Assembly: GCF_011751885.2 (NCBI RefSeq) | Contig: NZ_CP061771.1 | Coordinates: forward strand, 434,001 to 498,000 | Reading direction: 5' to 3' | DNA: 64,000 nt | From: Salinibacterium sp. ZJ450 | GTDB lineage: Bacteria; Actinomycetota; Actinomycetes; Actinomycetales; Microbacteriaceae | Shown: one piece after another, positions 29,796 through 38,183 of the stretch | Position numbering within the stretch: position 1 is the stretch's first letter | Layout of the letters: each line of letters begins with the position of its first letter | Made by a program: the position numbers and the translations under genes | Notes under the pieces: model-generated | The model's input: only the letters and a program-made list of their open reading frames with translations | Told to the model about the DNA's origin: nothing | The model's database searches: none

Positions 29796-31198
29796 AAAGC
29801 GACACAGTTGTGAAGCTCGGCATTATCGCGAACGCCCTGGGTGCCGCCCCGGCGAACCCGTCTGCCGCCCTGATCGCCGAAGCGGCGGGCGAGCCGGACC
29901 ACGCAGTGTCATATCTGGTACTCGCGGTTCTTTACGAAGAAATTCCGCATCCGGACCTGATTAAGGGGTTCACGCGGCGATGGCGTCTCGACGGCCTCGT
30001 CTCCCTGGTCGACGAGCACGCGAAGATCGCAGGCAGGCGTCGTCGAAGCAAAGCGGTTCCGACCCGCGTGGTCTCGGATGTCGTCGCCGACGTGACCGAC
30101 ACGGCACGGAGTCGGTTCACCACTGGCATTCAACGCGTCGCCCGGGAGACACTGTCGCGCTGGTGGATTGGCCGTGACATTGAGCTGGTCACCTGGGATC
30201 AGCGCACGAGCCGGTTCCTCTCCGCGTCGCCCGAAGAGGCTGAACGCGTCGTGCTGCAGCCCGTCGTTGCTGGCCCAGTCGAATTCATCATCCCGTTCCG
30301 GGCCACACTTTTCCTTCCCGAAATCGCCGTCGATGACGAGCGCGCCGCTCGGCTGCGAACGATCGCAAGATTCTCGGGAGGACGCTCGATCGCCATCGGC
30401 TTCGACTGCATCCCCGTCACCACTGCTGAGACGGCGGGCCCAGGCATGCCCGGCGCGTTTAGCAAGTACCTGAGCACGCTGGCTCGCTTCGACGCGGTTG
30501 CGCCGATCTCAAAAGCCGCAGGGCGAGAGTACCGAGGATGGCGGCGCATGCTCAGCGGTGCTGGACTCACAGGCCCGGAGATCACAGACCTGCCGCTACC
30601 CTTCAACGCCAATCCGGAACCCCGGGATCGTGCGAGCATCGAGGCAACGCGAGCGGAGCTCGGTCTTGACGATGTGCCAGTGGTGCTGTCGGTCGGGAGC
30701 CGGGAGCCCCGCAAGAATCATCTGAGCTTGCTCCACGCCGCCGAGTTGAACTGGCGGGCGGGACACGAGTTCGCGCTGGTACTTGTCGGCGGTAACTCTT
30801 GGGAGACCCAGCAGATCGACGAGTTCGTCAGTGACCTGCGACGCAAGAATCGACGGATTATCATGCTGAGCGGGGTTTCTGACGAAATGGTCTGGGACCT
30901 GTACGCGACTGCCCGGTTCTCGGTGTTCTGCTCGATCAACGAGGGGTTCGGGCTCCCCGTGGTCGAGTCGCTGGCCTACCGCACCCCGGTTATCACCTCG
31001 AACTTCGGCAGCATGCGTGACCTCGGAGAGGGCCGCGGGGCCCTGCTCGCCAACCCTCACGACCCAGAGCAGATGGCTGACGCGATGCGTCTGCTGCTAA
31101 CCAGCGACGAGGAGGTGGCTCGGCTGTCTGCCGAAGCCGCCAACCTTCCCACCTCATCCTGGGACCATTACGCTGAGGAGCTCTGGCAGTTGGCCTAG
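29792..31198 (+). CDS. GT-B glycosyltransferase with N-terminal helical domain (module 1, second)
   Basis: A 468-aa paralogue of the preceding enzyme. The N-terminal helical region is shorter (about 90 residues), then VVADVTDTARSRFTTGIQRV, FIIPFRATLFLPEI, VVLSVGSREPRKNHLSLLHA and SINEGFGLPVVESLAYRTPV (E-x7-E intact), ending SSWDHYAEELWQL. Both halves of the GT-B fold look complete, so it should be active. Starts at ATG 29792 in an ATGA overlap. Directly downstream lies the decayed transporter scar. Confidence 0.82.
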   Translation: MKSDTVVKLGIIANALGAAPANPSAALIAEAAGEPDHAVSYLVLAVLYEEIPHPDLIKGFTRRWRLDGLVSLVDEHAKIAGRRRRSKAVPTRVVSDVVADVTDTARSRFTTGIQRVARETLSRWWIGRDIELVTWDQRTSRFLSASPEEAERVVLQPVVAGPVEFIIPFRATLFLPEIAVDDERAARLRTIARFSGGRSIAIGFDCIPVTTAETAGPGMPGAFSKYLSTLARFDAVAPISKAAGREYRGWRRMLSGAGLTGPEITDLPLPFNANPEPRDRASIEATRAELGLDDVPVVLSVGSREPRKNHLSLLHAAELNWRAGHEFALVLVGGNSWETQQIDEFVSDLRRKNRRIIMLSGVSDEMVWDLYATARFSVFCSINEGFGLPVVESLAYRTPVITSNFGSMRDLGEGRGALLANPHDPEQMADAMRLLLTSDEEVARLSAEAANLPTSSWDHYAEELWQLA

Positions 31199-31211
31199 CT
31201 AGGCTTGTGCA

Positions 31212-31231
31212 GAGCTCTTGGGCGAAGTTCC
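31212..31231 (-). pseudogene. Scar of wzm: last codons of an ABC-2 permease
   Basis: Read on the minus strand this gives the residues GNFAQEL, identical to the last seven residues of the intact Wzm at 38184. On the DNA level 14 bases (agctcttgggcgaa) are identical to 38188-38201. It directly precedes the wzt remnant, as if an inverted wzm-wzt pair had suffered an internal deletion. The match is short, so confidence is limited. Confidence 0.5.
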
Positions 31232-31311
31232 CATCATCCCGGCAGACTATTCTTGGGTTGTTCCTTCGGCCTGAATGCCCGAGGCAAATAACCACTACGC
31301 GGAGAGCCCCA

Positions 31312-31464
31312 TTGACCGAGTCCCCAGTCGTCGTGCAGATGCGCGACGTGTCGAAGCGGTTTGTGATCCGCGAAAAGAGAGCGGCTAAGGAACGGCTGCC
31401 AAATTTCGGCCGTTCGGTCGTCGACGCGACAGCGACGGTTGGCATCGTTCCGGTGCAGTTGTGA
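31312..31464 (+). pseudogene. Truncated wzt remnant (5' end of ABC transporter ATPase gene)
   Basis: The 50-residue frame from TTG 31312 starts TESPVVVQMRDVSKRFVIR, nearly the same as the start of intact Wzt (TESSVVVQVRDVSKRFVIR) at 39208, then ERLPNFGRS against ERLVNFGRS, before diverging into unrelated VVDATATVGIVPVQL. Walker A, signature and Walker B are all missing, so it cannot be a functional ATPase. Upstream non-coding bases (actattcttgggttg against actattctagggttg) also match, including the TTG start and ggagag site. It is a gene relic, though it may still be translated and couple to the membrane protein gene that overlaps its stop. Confidence 0.85.
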
Positions 31465-32687
31465 GCAGCGCCACTCGCAGCACGCAGCTCAGGGAAGTAG
31501 TCACGGACGGTACCGCTCGCGGCATCGGGCTGGGCACGTGGTTGCTCTACGCCGGGCTTGCATTCGTCGCCGCCTTCGTCAGCATTCCGGTATTCGTGAG
31601 ACTGACCGAGCAAATGTATGCATCCGACATCATGGTGCACGCCGGGCTTGCGAAGGACATCGTGGAACAGGGGGGATGGATTTCATATTCTCTTTGGTAC
31701 CCGCTCGTTTACGTACTTACGGGGGGCGCCAACGACACCGCGTTGTTCCGACCGGTGTCGATCGTGCTCCTGACGGCGAGTGTGGTGCTGAAGGCGGTTC
31801 TCGTCATGTGGCTCACCAGCCGGTTCGCTCGGTCTGCGGTCTGGGGCTTCGCGATCGGTGTGTTTTCGGTGCTCGCGATGCCGATCCTCAACCCCGCGAT
31901 GCCGAAGATGGTGTACCTCGGCCAGATCACGCCGAACGTCTGGCACAACTCGACGAACATCCTTGCTCTCCCTTTCGCAATTATCGCGGCCCTCGCCGCG
32001 ATCGCACTGATTCGCAAACCTGAATGGCGCACCGCCGCGACGTTCGGAGGGCTCATTTTCCTGTCGGTACTGACGAAGCCGAACTATGCGCTGGCGCTGC
32101 TCCCGGTTGTAGGCATCGCCCTCATCGTGAAGTTGGTTCGAGCGCGTTCACCGTGGCGTGACGCCTTCGGCTACTGTGCCGTTGCCTTCATGCCTGTCGC
32201 TGTCTTGCTCGTCGTGCAGTACTTCCTCGTCTTCTCCAGCAGTGGAGTGCGTGACGCGCGGCTGGTGTTCGCACCGTTCGAGGTATGGCAGGTGTTCTCG
32301 GCGAATATCCCGCTGTCGCTCGTGCTGTCGTTCGGGGGAGCGGTGCTCACCCACTTCGCGCTGCCGGTTGAGCGACGGCGGTCCACGGCGGTCGTGCTCA
32401 GCTGGTTGGTGGTCGTGGTCGCGGTGCTTGAGGCGGCGATGCTCGCCGAACGGGTGGTCGGTGGCGCAATCTCGACCGATGGCAACTGGTTCTGGGGGGC
32501 ATATACCGCCACCTTCATCCTGCTGATCGTGCTCATCGCGAACCTCGCACGCTCCCTGCACGAGGCGCGACCCACGAAGCGCCGCGTGCCCGTTGTGGTT
32601 CTCGCCCTGGTGGTGCTGGTGTTGCATGTCGTCAGCGGAATCGTCTATGTCTTGAACGTGCTCGAGACCGGAAACGCGCTCGTCTAG
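31461..32687 (+). CDS. Polytopic membrane protein, possible GT-C-like transferase
   Basis: A 408-aa protein with about ten hydrophobic segments from residue 27 onward. After the first helix is the loop LTEQMYASDIMVHAGLAKDI with acidic residues, reminiscent of GT-C first loops but not decisive; LTKPNYALALLPVVG around residue 210 follows the pattern of membrane glycan proteins. GTG 31461 overlaps the stop of the wzt remnant by 4 bases, so it now depends on readthrough from the relic or module 1. The gene at 32711 follows after 23 bases. No named family recognised. Confidence 0.55.
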   Translation: MSSATRSTQLREVVTDGTARGIGLGTWLLYAGLAFVAAFVSIPVFVRLTEQMYASDIMVHAGLAKDIVEQGGWISYSLWYPLVYVLTGGANDTALFRPVSIVLLTASVVLKAVLVMWLTSRFARSAVWGFAIGVFSVLAMPILNPAMPKMVYLGQITPNVWHNSTNILALPFAIIAALAAIALIRKPEWRTAATFGGLIFLSVLTKPNYALALLPVVGIALIVKLVRARSPWRDAFGYCAVAFMPVAVLLVVQYFLVFSSSGVRDARLVFAPFEVWQVFSANIPLSLVLSFGGAVLTHFALPVERRRSTAVVLSWLVVVVAVLEAAMLAERVVGGAISTDGNWFWGAYTATFILLIVLIANLARSLHEARPTKRRVPVVVLALVVLVLHVVSGIVYVLNVLETGNALV

Positions 32688-32710
32688 CGCCGCGCCAAGG
32701 ATTCCAAACG

Positions 32711-34510
32711 ATGTACACAGTTGCTGGCGGGAAGACCGCGTTTCGGGGCGGGCTTGTCAGCCGCTTACGGTCGTCGGGCGTGGGCAGGGTAATGCTCGAT
32801 ATCGCAGTGATTCTGGCGGCCGCCATTGGCGTGGCGCAGCTAAGCGGGTCCGAGAAGTGGACACCACCGTTCAGCCCCGACTCCGAGTTCTACTTCACGC
32901 TCGGCGTCTTCGGCGATGACGTCACAGATCGAGCCCCAAACCCATCGTACTTCTGGACCAAGCTGGGCGTGATTGCGCCGATGCGGGTCTTGTTCGACCT
33001 GTTTGGGGTCGGTCCTGGCTGGACGCTGTACCGCCTCCTGCTGATCCTGCTGATAGTCGGCGCGGTGTATTACTTCGCGAAATGGGCTGGTGCGCGCCGG
33101 CTCGTCGCGTTGATCTGCTCGTTGGTAGTCGGGTTGAACTCCGCTGTCCTGTTCTCGGTAGGAAACACCTACTTCCCCGGCACCGCTATGGCGGGGATGT
33201 TCGTATGCCTGGCCCTTGCCGCGCGGTTCTGGTTGAAACCCACGGCAACCCCCTGGCCGATCGGTATTGGCATCGGCCTCTCCGCGGCATGGCTTCTGAT
33301 GACCAACCCGTACTCATTTGGGCTGGCGATCGCGACCTCGGGAATCACCGTGCTGGCGTGTACTCGCCGACGAGACGGATGGCTTCGTGCTGGCGTCGTG
33401 TTGGGCACCGGGGTGCTCGGCCTGCTGGCGGGCCTTTCGCTCTTCCTCATCGCGGCCCAGGTGCTCTTCCCGAAGCTGAACTGGGTAGACACCGTGCTGA
33501 AGACATCGGTCGGAATCGACTACTCCATCTTCACGAGCGCGGACCCGTTCACCTGGATTCCCACGGCGACATCGCTGCTCGTGCCGGCAGCGGCCATCCT
33601 GTTGTCGGTGGTCGGCGTGCTCAAGCAGCGAGGCGCGACGCTTGCCCGACTGTCATTGGTGATGACGGCCACGAGCTTTGTCGTCGCTGTCGTCTGGGCG
33701 TTGTGGCAGGGTGGCGCGACCCTGGAAGCGCAGTACTACAATGCGTTGCTGTGGCCGGCTGCGCTCATGGGTCTCGTTGCCTTCGTCGTGCAGTTGTTCG
33801 CCGCCCCCGTTGTGTCAACCAAGATCGGTGCGGTCGCCGTGGCTGTGGGCGCATTCCTCGTGCTCGTGCCCGTTGCGCACCTCGATGTAGAGCTTCGCGT
33901 GCGGGTTACCGTGTTGGTGTTTGTCGCCGTTCTGGCGCTCGTGGTGTTAGCGGTGTTCCGACTTCCCGTCGGCAGCGGTCGATCCCGGTGGACGCGATCC
34001 GTGGCGCCGCTGGCGATTACGGGCCTGTTGTTCGTCGCGTTCCAGACCGCGCAGAATTCGCAGCCGCAGTCCAACGGAATCAGTTGGCGGATCGACTATG
34101 CGACCGCATTCGAGGACTCGGTCGATGACGTGACTCTGGAGCGGAGCATCGAGATAGAGGCGTGGCTGATTTCGGAAACCACCCCGGATGACAAGGTATT
34201 CGTCTGGGTTGACCCAGACGTGGGGTTCATTTCGGCCGCAGCGCTGCAGCTGTTCGGCCCGAACACGCTGACCACGAGTTTTGAGCTGGCGCCTGTCCAT
34301 CTCGTTGAGCTGGATCAATCCCGGCCCGATGTGCTTGCCACATACACATTCAACCCCGACGCTGAGCAGAAGATCGCGGACGAGCTTACGAGTGAGGGCT
34401 ACCCCACAACCGTCTTCGCCTGCGAGACTTTCGAGGAGTACTCGCAGGATCGGGCCGAGGTCAAAGTGTGCCTCAGCCGGATCGAGTATCCCGCTCACGC
34501 AGACGAGTAA
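32711..34510 (+). CDS. Polytopic membrane protein with C-terminal extracytoplasmic domain, GT-C-like
   Basis: A 599-aa protein with about eleven hydrophobic segments and a soluble C-terminal domain of around 150 residues that begins after ITGLLFVAFQTAQ. The first external loop contains FSPDSEFYFTLGVFGDD, an Asp/Glu-rich motif of the kind seen in GT-C enzymes. It starts at ATG 32711. The convergent gtrB/gtrA-like pair is immediately downstream on the other strand, so together they could form a side-chain transfer unit. Substrate and family not determined. Confidence 0.6.
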   Translation: MYTVAGGKTAFRGGLVSRLRSSGVGRVMLDIAVILAAAIGVAQLSGSEKWTPPFSPDSEFYFTLGVFGDDVTDRAPNPSYFWTKLGVIAPMRVLFDLFGVGPGWTLYRLLLILLIVGAVYYFAKWAGARRLVALICSLVVGLNSAVLFSVGNTYFPGTAMAGMFVCLALAARFWLKPTATPWPIGIGIGLSAAWLLMTNPYSFGLAIATSGITVLACTRRRDGWLRAGVVLGTGVLGLLAGLSLFLIAAQVLFPKLNWVDTVLKTSVGIDYSIFTSADPFTWIPTATSLLVPAAAILLSVVGVLKQRGATLARLSLVMTATSFVVAVVWALWQGGATLEAQYYNALLWPAALMGLVAFVVQLFAAPVVSTKIGAVAVAVGAFLVLVPVAHLDVELRVRVTVLVFVAVLALVVLAVFRLPVGSGRSRWTRSVAPLAITGLLFVAFQTAQNSQPQSNGISWRIDYATAFEDSVDDVTLERSIEIEAWLISETTPDDKVFVWVDPDVGFISAAALQLFGPNTLTTSFELAPVHLVELDQSRPDVLATYTFNPDAEQKIADELTSEGYPTTVFACETFEEYSQDRAEVKVCLSRIEYPAHADE

Positions 34511-34520
34511 CCGTCGGGGC

Positions 34521-35471
34521 CTAGTCGCGGGGTTCTACGTCGGCGGCCTCGCGTCGGAGAAGGTACATCGGCCGGTGCATGCTTCTGAAGTGAGCTCGAC
34601 CCAGGTACTCGCCGATGATGCCCAACGAGATGAGTTGAGCCCCGGCAAACAGTGAGACCAAAGCGGCAACAGTAGTGAACCCCGCAACGGTCGTCTCGCC
34701 GATCGCGAAGCGGAACACAACGATCACCATGAGCACGACCCCGAAGATTCCACAAATGAATCCGAGCCAAGTGGCCAGCTTCAGCGGAACCACACCGTAG
34801 CCGGTGACCATGTTGAGGGTATGGCGGATGAGCGCTACCAGATTGTACGACGACGTGCCGGTCGTGCGTCGATCCATAGTCAGTTCCACCGGGACTACAG
34901 CGGTCGTCGTCCAGGAGAGCAGCACATCGAGATTCACTTGCGGGTCGTTGACCTCGCTGAAGCCGTCGCGCAGGTCGGTGCGGAAGGCGCGGAATGCGCC
35001 GACATACTGTGCATTCGGCACGCCCGCCAGCCGCAGCGCGTTCTTAACTGTCCGCGACGCCAGGGAGCGCAGGAATCCGTGCTCCTCGACGGTGGGTACG
35101 CCATACGCCAGGTCAACATGGTCGTTCTCGAGCGGGGCAATGAGCCGCTCTATCTGCTCAGGCGGGTGCTGAAGATCATCGTCCATTGTCACCACCACTT
35201 CGTACCGGGCGGCACGCACTCCCGCGACCAGGGCATTGTGCTGGCCGAAATTGCGGCGCATCTCGAGCACTGTAAACGCCTCGAGGCCGGCCGCTAATTC
35301 GCGAGCGACATGGGCAGTGCTGTCGGGGCTGCCGTCGACGATGAGGAGCACCTCGAAGGCATCGAGGCGCCCACTCGCAACGAGGCCGGACAACGCACCG
35401 GACAAGCGCTCAACCAGCGGGGGCAGTGCTTCGACAGACCGGTAACACGGAATTATCACTGAAAGATTCAT
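34521..35471 (-). CDS. GtrB/ArnC-like polyprenyl-phosphate sugar transferase (GT2 with two TM helices)
   Basis: A 316-aa GT2 protein. The catalytic half has SVIIPCYRSVEALPPLVERL, VDGSPDSTAHVA, RRNFGQHNALVAGVRAA, MDDDLQHPPEQIE and GTSSYNLVALIRHTLN; two C-terminal membrane helices follow (LGFICGIFGVVLMVIVV and TTVAALVSLFAGAQLISLGII) with the family ending IGEYLGRAHF. This is the layout of undecaprenyl-phosphate-sugar synthases of the GtrB/ArnC group. It is translated after gtrA with a one-base overlap. TTG 35474 is an alternative start. Confidence 0.87.
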   Translation of the reverse strand: MNLSVIIPCYRSVEALPPLVERLSGALSGLVASGRLDAFEVLLIVDGSPDSTAHVARELAAGLEAFTVLEMRRNFGQHNALVAGVRAARYEVVVTMDDDLQHPPEQIERLIAPLENDHVDLAYGVPTVEEHGFLRSLASRTVKNALRLAGVPNAQYVGAFRAFRTDLRDGFSEVNDPQVNLDVLLSWTTTAVVPVELTMDRRTTGTSSYNLVALIRHTLNMVTGYGVVPLKLATWLGFICGIFGVVLMVIVVFRFAIGETTVAGFTTVAALVSLFAGAQLISLGIIGEYLGRAHFRSMHRPMYLLRREAADVEPRD

Positions 35472-35920
35472 CAAAGGTTCCCGTCGCCCGGCAGCGCACG
35501 GCTGTCGGCGACATCAGTACTCGGCTTGAAGGAAAAATAGCGGTGGGCAAGGAAGGATCCGATGCTGACCACGGCGATCGCAATGACTTGAGCGACGAGC
35601 GGATGCATCCCGACGAGCTCCACCATCAGCGGTGTCAACACTAAACCAGCGATCATTCCTGTGAGCCATACCGAGAGGAACCGGACGAAGTCTCGACCGA
35701 TCGGGCCTGTCGATTGGAAGACGAACCGCCGGTAAGCAGGAAAGGCGCCAGCGATCGTCACCGCCTGCGCAATAACTATCGCGATGAAGTAATGCCAGCC
35801 GATCAGGAGTCCGAGTGACATCACGCCGAGATAGAAGAGTGAAGTTAATGAGGCTACGACGAGGTACTTGAGTCCCTGGCCGCTCAGGCCCGCGAGGCTC
35901 GCGGGCGTCGGCAAGGCCAT
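35471..35920 (-). CDS. GtrA family membrane protein (flippase-like)
   Basis: A 149-aa protein with four hydrophobic segments and GtrA-type ends GQGLKYLVVASLTSLFYL and GSFLAHRYFSF. It precedes the gtrB-like gene on the same strand and overlaps it by one base, the classical gtrA-gtrB arrangement. The frame is open 75 bases further upstream, but ATG 35920 (MALPTPASL) gives a sensible N terminus. Second GtrA protein in the window (other at 18439). Confidence 0.83.
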   Translation of the reverse strand: MALPTPASLAGLSGQGLKYLVVASLTSLFYLGVMSLGLLIGWHYFIAIVIAQAVTIAGAFPAYRRFVFQSTGPIGRDFVRFLSVWLTGMIAGLVLTPLMVELVGMHPLVAQVIAIAVVSIGSFLAHRYFSFKPSTDVADSRALPGDGNL

Positions 35921-36164
35921 ATGAACTCCAGAGTGTTGACGAAACGAACGTGGCAATTGTAGTCGATCCGCTTGCTGCTCCCGCCGGGGCCTCACCTCGG
36001 ATCACGTACTTCCCGGCGATTCATGCTGACGATTCGAGATCCCCGGTGTATCAAGTAGGGTTTAAGCGCGCGAAACGTGGGTTCTTGCCCCCACGCACTG
36101 ATGCCGACTTCGGCCGGTGACCTCAGCACTCAAGAGTCGCGAACAGAAACGCAATAAGGAGTCC
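35921..36164. promoter_or_regulatory. Divergent gap before the wecE-like gene: -10 box and leader hairpin
   Basis: This 244-base gap has TAGGGT at 36056-36061 as a likely plus-strand -10 box, a hairpin CGTGGG (36076-36081) / CCCACG (36090-36095) in the predicted leader, and an aagga ribosome-binding site before ATG 36165. No gene is seen in it. Confidence 0.4.
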
Positions 36165-37331
36165 ATGTTGACTGCGGAGAACATCGTTTTCAGCCGACCG
36201 TATCGCACCGAGAAAGAGCTTCCGAACATCGAGGCAGTCTTGGAATCAGGACATGTTCACGGTGACGGACCGTTTACTGCGGCCGCGACCCAGAAACTGA
36301 AGCAGATCAGCGGTGCGCAGAATGCGCTGTTGACGACTTCCTGCACACACGCGCTCGAAATGAGTAGCCTTCTGCTCGGCCTCGCCCCCGGCGACGAAGT
36401 CATCATGCCTAGCTTCACCTTCCCGTCTGCGGCGACGGCGATCGCCCTGAGCGGTGCCACCCCGGTGTTCGTGGACATCGATATGACCAGCGGCAACGTC
36501 GACGTTGCTTCCGCTGAGCAGGCGATCACGCCCCGCACCAAGGCGCTCTCTGTCGTGCACTACGCGGGAGTAGCCGCCGACATGGCATCGCTGCTGGCGC
36601 TCTCCTCCGAGTATGGGCTGCCGATCATCGAGGACAACGCACACGGTCTTGGCGGTCAATGGCAGGGGCGCTCGCTTGGCACCATCGGCAGCGTCGGCAC
36701 GCAGAGCTTCCACGACACCAAGAACATCCACTGCGGCGAAGGCGGAGCGCTGTTGGTCAACGACCAGTCGCTGATGGAGCGCGCCGAGATGATTCGTGAG
36801 AAGGGCACAGACCGGTCACGCTTCCTTCGCGGCCAGGTCGACAAGTACACCTGGACCGACATCGGGTCGAGCTATCTGCTGAGCGAACTCAACGCCGCCG
36901 TGCTGGACTCTCAGTTGGCCGAGTTCGACTCGGTGCAGGCCAAGCGGCACGCGGTGTGGGACGACTACGCAGAGAACCTCGCGGACTGGGCAGACGACAA
37001 CGGCGCGACGCTGATGCACGTTCCCGATGACAGGCAGCACACCGCGCACATGTTCTACATCCTGATGCCGACCCATCACGACCAGATGGGTCTGATCGCG
37101 CACCTGCGCGCTAATGGCATCTCGGCGCCGTTCCACTACATCCCGCTCGACTCCAGCCCCGGTGGATTGCGCTACGGACGCACCCCCGACGCATGTATTG
37201 CCAGCGCGGAATTCTCCAGCCGGCTCGTTCGCCTCCCGCTCTGGGCCGGGCTCTCCACCGCGCAGGTCGACCGCGTTATTGATGGCGTCCTCGGCTACGC
37301 GGCGGTAGGTCGCGCCACGATGGTCGCGTAA
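36165..37331 (+). CDS. wecE: dTDP-4-amino-4,6-dideoxy-hexose transaminase (RffA/WecE-like)
   Basis: PLP-dependent DegT/DnrJ family aminotransferase, 388 aa, acting on dTDP-4-keto-6-deoxyglucose made by RmlB. Key features: SRPYRTEKELPNIEAVLESG, VHGDGPFT, TSCTHALEMSSLLLGLAPGD, MPSFTFPSAATAI, VVHYAGVAADM, IEDNAHGLGG and the PLP-lysine motif FHDTKNIHCGEGGAL, which is specific for the RffA/WecE branch rather than for general sugar aminotransferases. C terminus FHYIPLDSSPGGLRYGR also fits WecE. The next gene is a GNAT protein, as in enterobacterial wecD/wecE. Product probably dTDP-4-amino-4,6-dideoxygalactose. Confidence 0.87.
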   Translation: MLTAENIVFSRPYRTEKELPNIEAVLESGHVHGDGPFTAAATQKLKQISGAQNALLTTSCTHALEMSSLLLGLAPGDEVIMPSFTFPSAATAIALSGATPVFVDIDMTSGNVDVASAEQAITPRTKALSVVHYAGVAADMASLLALSSEYGLPIIEDNAHGLGGQWQGRSLGTIGSVGTQSFHDTKNIHCGEGGALLVNDQSLMERAEMIREKGTDRSRFLRGQVDKYTWTDIGSSYLLSELNAAVLDSQLAEFDSVQAKRHAVWDDYAENLADWADDNGATLMHVPDDRQHTAHMFYILMPTHHDQMGLIAHLRANGISAPFHYIPLDSSPGGLRYGRTPDACIASAEFSSRLVRLPLWAGLSTAQVDRVIDGVLGYAAVGRATMVA

Positions 37332-38132
37332 ATGGGCTGGACAGACCTACAGGGCTCTGTCGGTGCCCTCGCGGCGAGCGGGAGCGAGTCTGAACGGTTC
37401 GGATTCCAGGTCGAGCGCATCAGCGTCGGACGAGGATGGCGCGAGGACTTCGCGTCCCTCGGGGAACTGGGTGCACATCTCGACGGCGTCCTGCAGCGAT
37501 CATCCGCTGACCTTGTCATTCTCAGAATGCCGAGTGAACTGCAGGCTCTGCCCGCAAGGCTGCTCGACCAAGGGCGACAGGTTATTCCCGCCGGCACTCT
37601 GATGTACTGGGAACTGAACGTGGAAGACGCCCCCACGGCCTCCGTGCCGGGCGGTATCGAAACGCGAGAGGTGCAATCCCTCGCCCAGGGCAGTGCCGAC
37701 CTTGCCAGTGCCATGCTGCTCATCACCGACTCATTCGCCGGTTACACGAATCACTACTCCGCAAACCCGCGATTGGATCCGGGCGTCGTCGCGCAGGGTT
37801 ACCTGCAGTGGGCGGAATCGACGCTTACCGGGCAAAGCAGCCGCGGATTCCTGATTTCTGACCCGTCGGGCGTCGTCGGGTGTGCAACCGTCGTTAGCGT
37901 CGACGCCGGTGAAACCGCCTGGGAGATCGAGTTGGCGGGGATGAGTACGCAGCGCCAAGGGAAAGGCCTCTACCGGTACCTCCTGGAAGCAGTGCGGAGC
38001 GCCGCGCTGCGGGATGGTATCGACAAGATCTTGATCTCGACGCAGAGCCACAACATCAGGGTTCAGCGTGCGTGGGCTCGAGCCGGGTTCGTGCCGGTCG
38101 CCGCCGTCGATACGCTTCATCTCATGCGCTAG
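37332..38132 (+). CDS. GNAT acetyltransferase, likely dTDP-amino-dideoxyhexose N-acetyltransferase (WecD-like)
   Basis: A 266-aa protein with a GNAT domain in the second half: GVVGCATVVSVDAGETAWEI, ELAGMSTQRQGKGLYRYLLE (acetyl-CoA loop R/QxxGxG/L written QRQGKGL) and NIRVQRAWARAGFVPVAA. The N-terminal half (120 residues, LVILRMPSELQALPARLLDQ) looks like the degenerate first GNAT-type lobe of WecD. ATG 37332 follows the wecE-like stop with no gap. It likely acetylates the 4-amino group, giving a dTDP-Fuc4NAc-type donor. Family sure, exact substrate from context. Confidence 0.75.
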   Translation: MGWTDLQGSVGALAASGSESERFGFQVERISVGRGWREDFASLGELGAHLDGVLQRSSADLVILRMPSELQALPARLLDQGRQVIPAGTLMYWELNVEDAPTASVPGGIETREVQSLAQGSADLASAMLLITDSFAGYTNHYSANPRLDPGVVAQGYLQWAESTLTGQSSRGFLISDPSGVVGCATVVSVDAGETAWEIELAGMSTQRQGKGLYRYLLEAVRSAALRDGIDKILISTQSHNIRVQRAWARAGFVPVAAVDTLHLMR

Positions 38133-38140
38133 TTGTTCTT

Positions 38141-38169
38141 GCCGGGGCCGTTGCGCGGACGGCCCCGGC
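38141..38169. terminator. Strong 10-bp hairpin between convergent genes
   Basis: GCCGGGGCCG (38141-38150) pairs perfectly with CGGCCCCGGC (38160-38169) around a 9-base loop, in the 51-base gap between the wecD-like and wzm stops. No T tract on either side, which is usual for high-GC terminators. Best terminator candidate of the window. Confidence 0.65.
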
Positions 38170-38183
38170 TCCGCGAAAAACGC

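Noticed and set aside
31207-31464. Functional 85-aa gene
   Set aside because: Similarity to Wzt stops before Walker A, so this is a truncated remnant and not an ATPase; the first 35 codons match only non-coding bases upstream of wzt.
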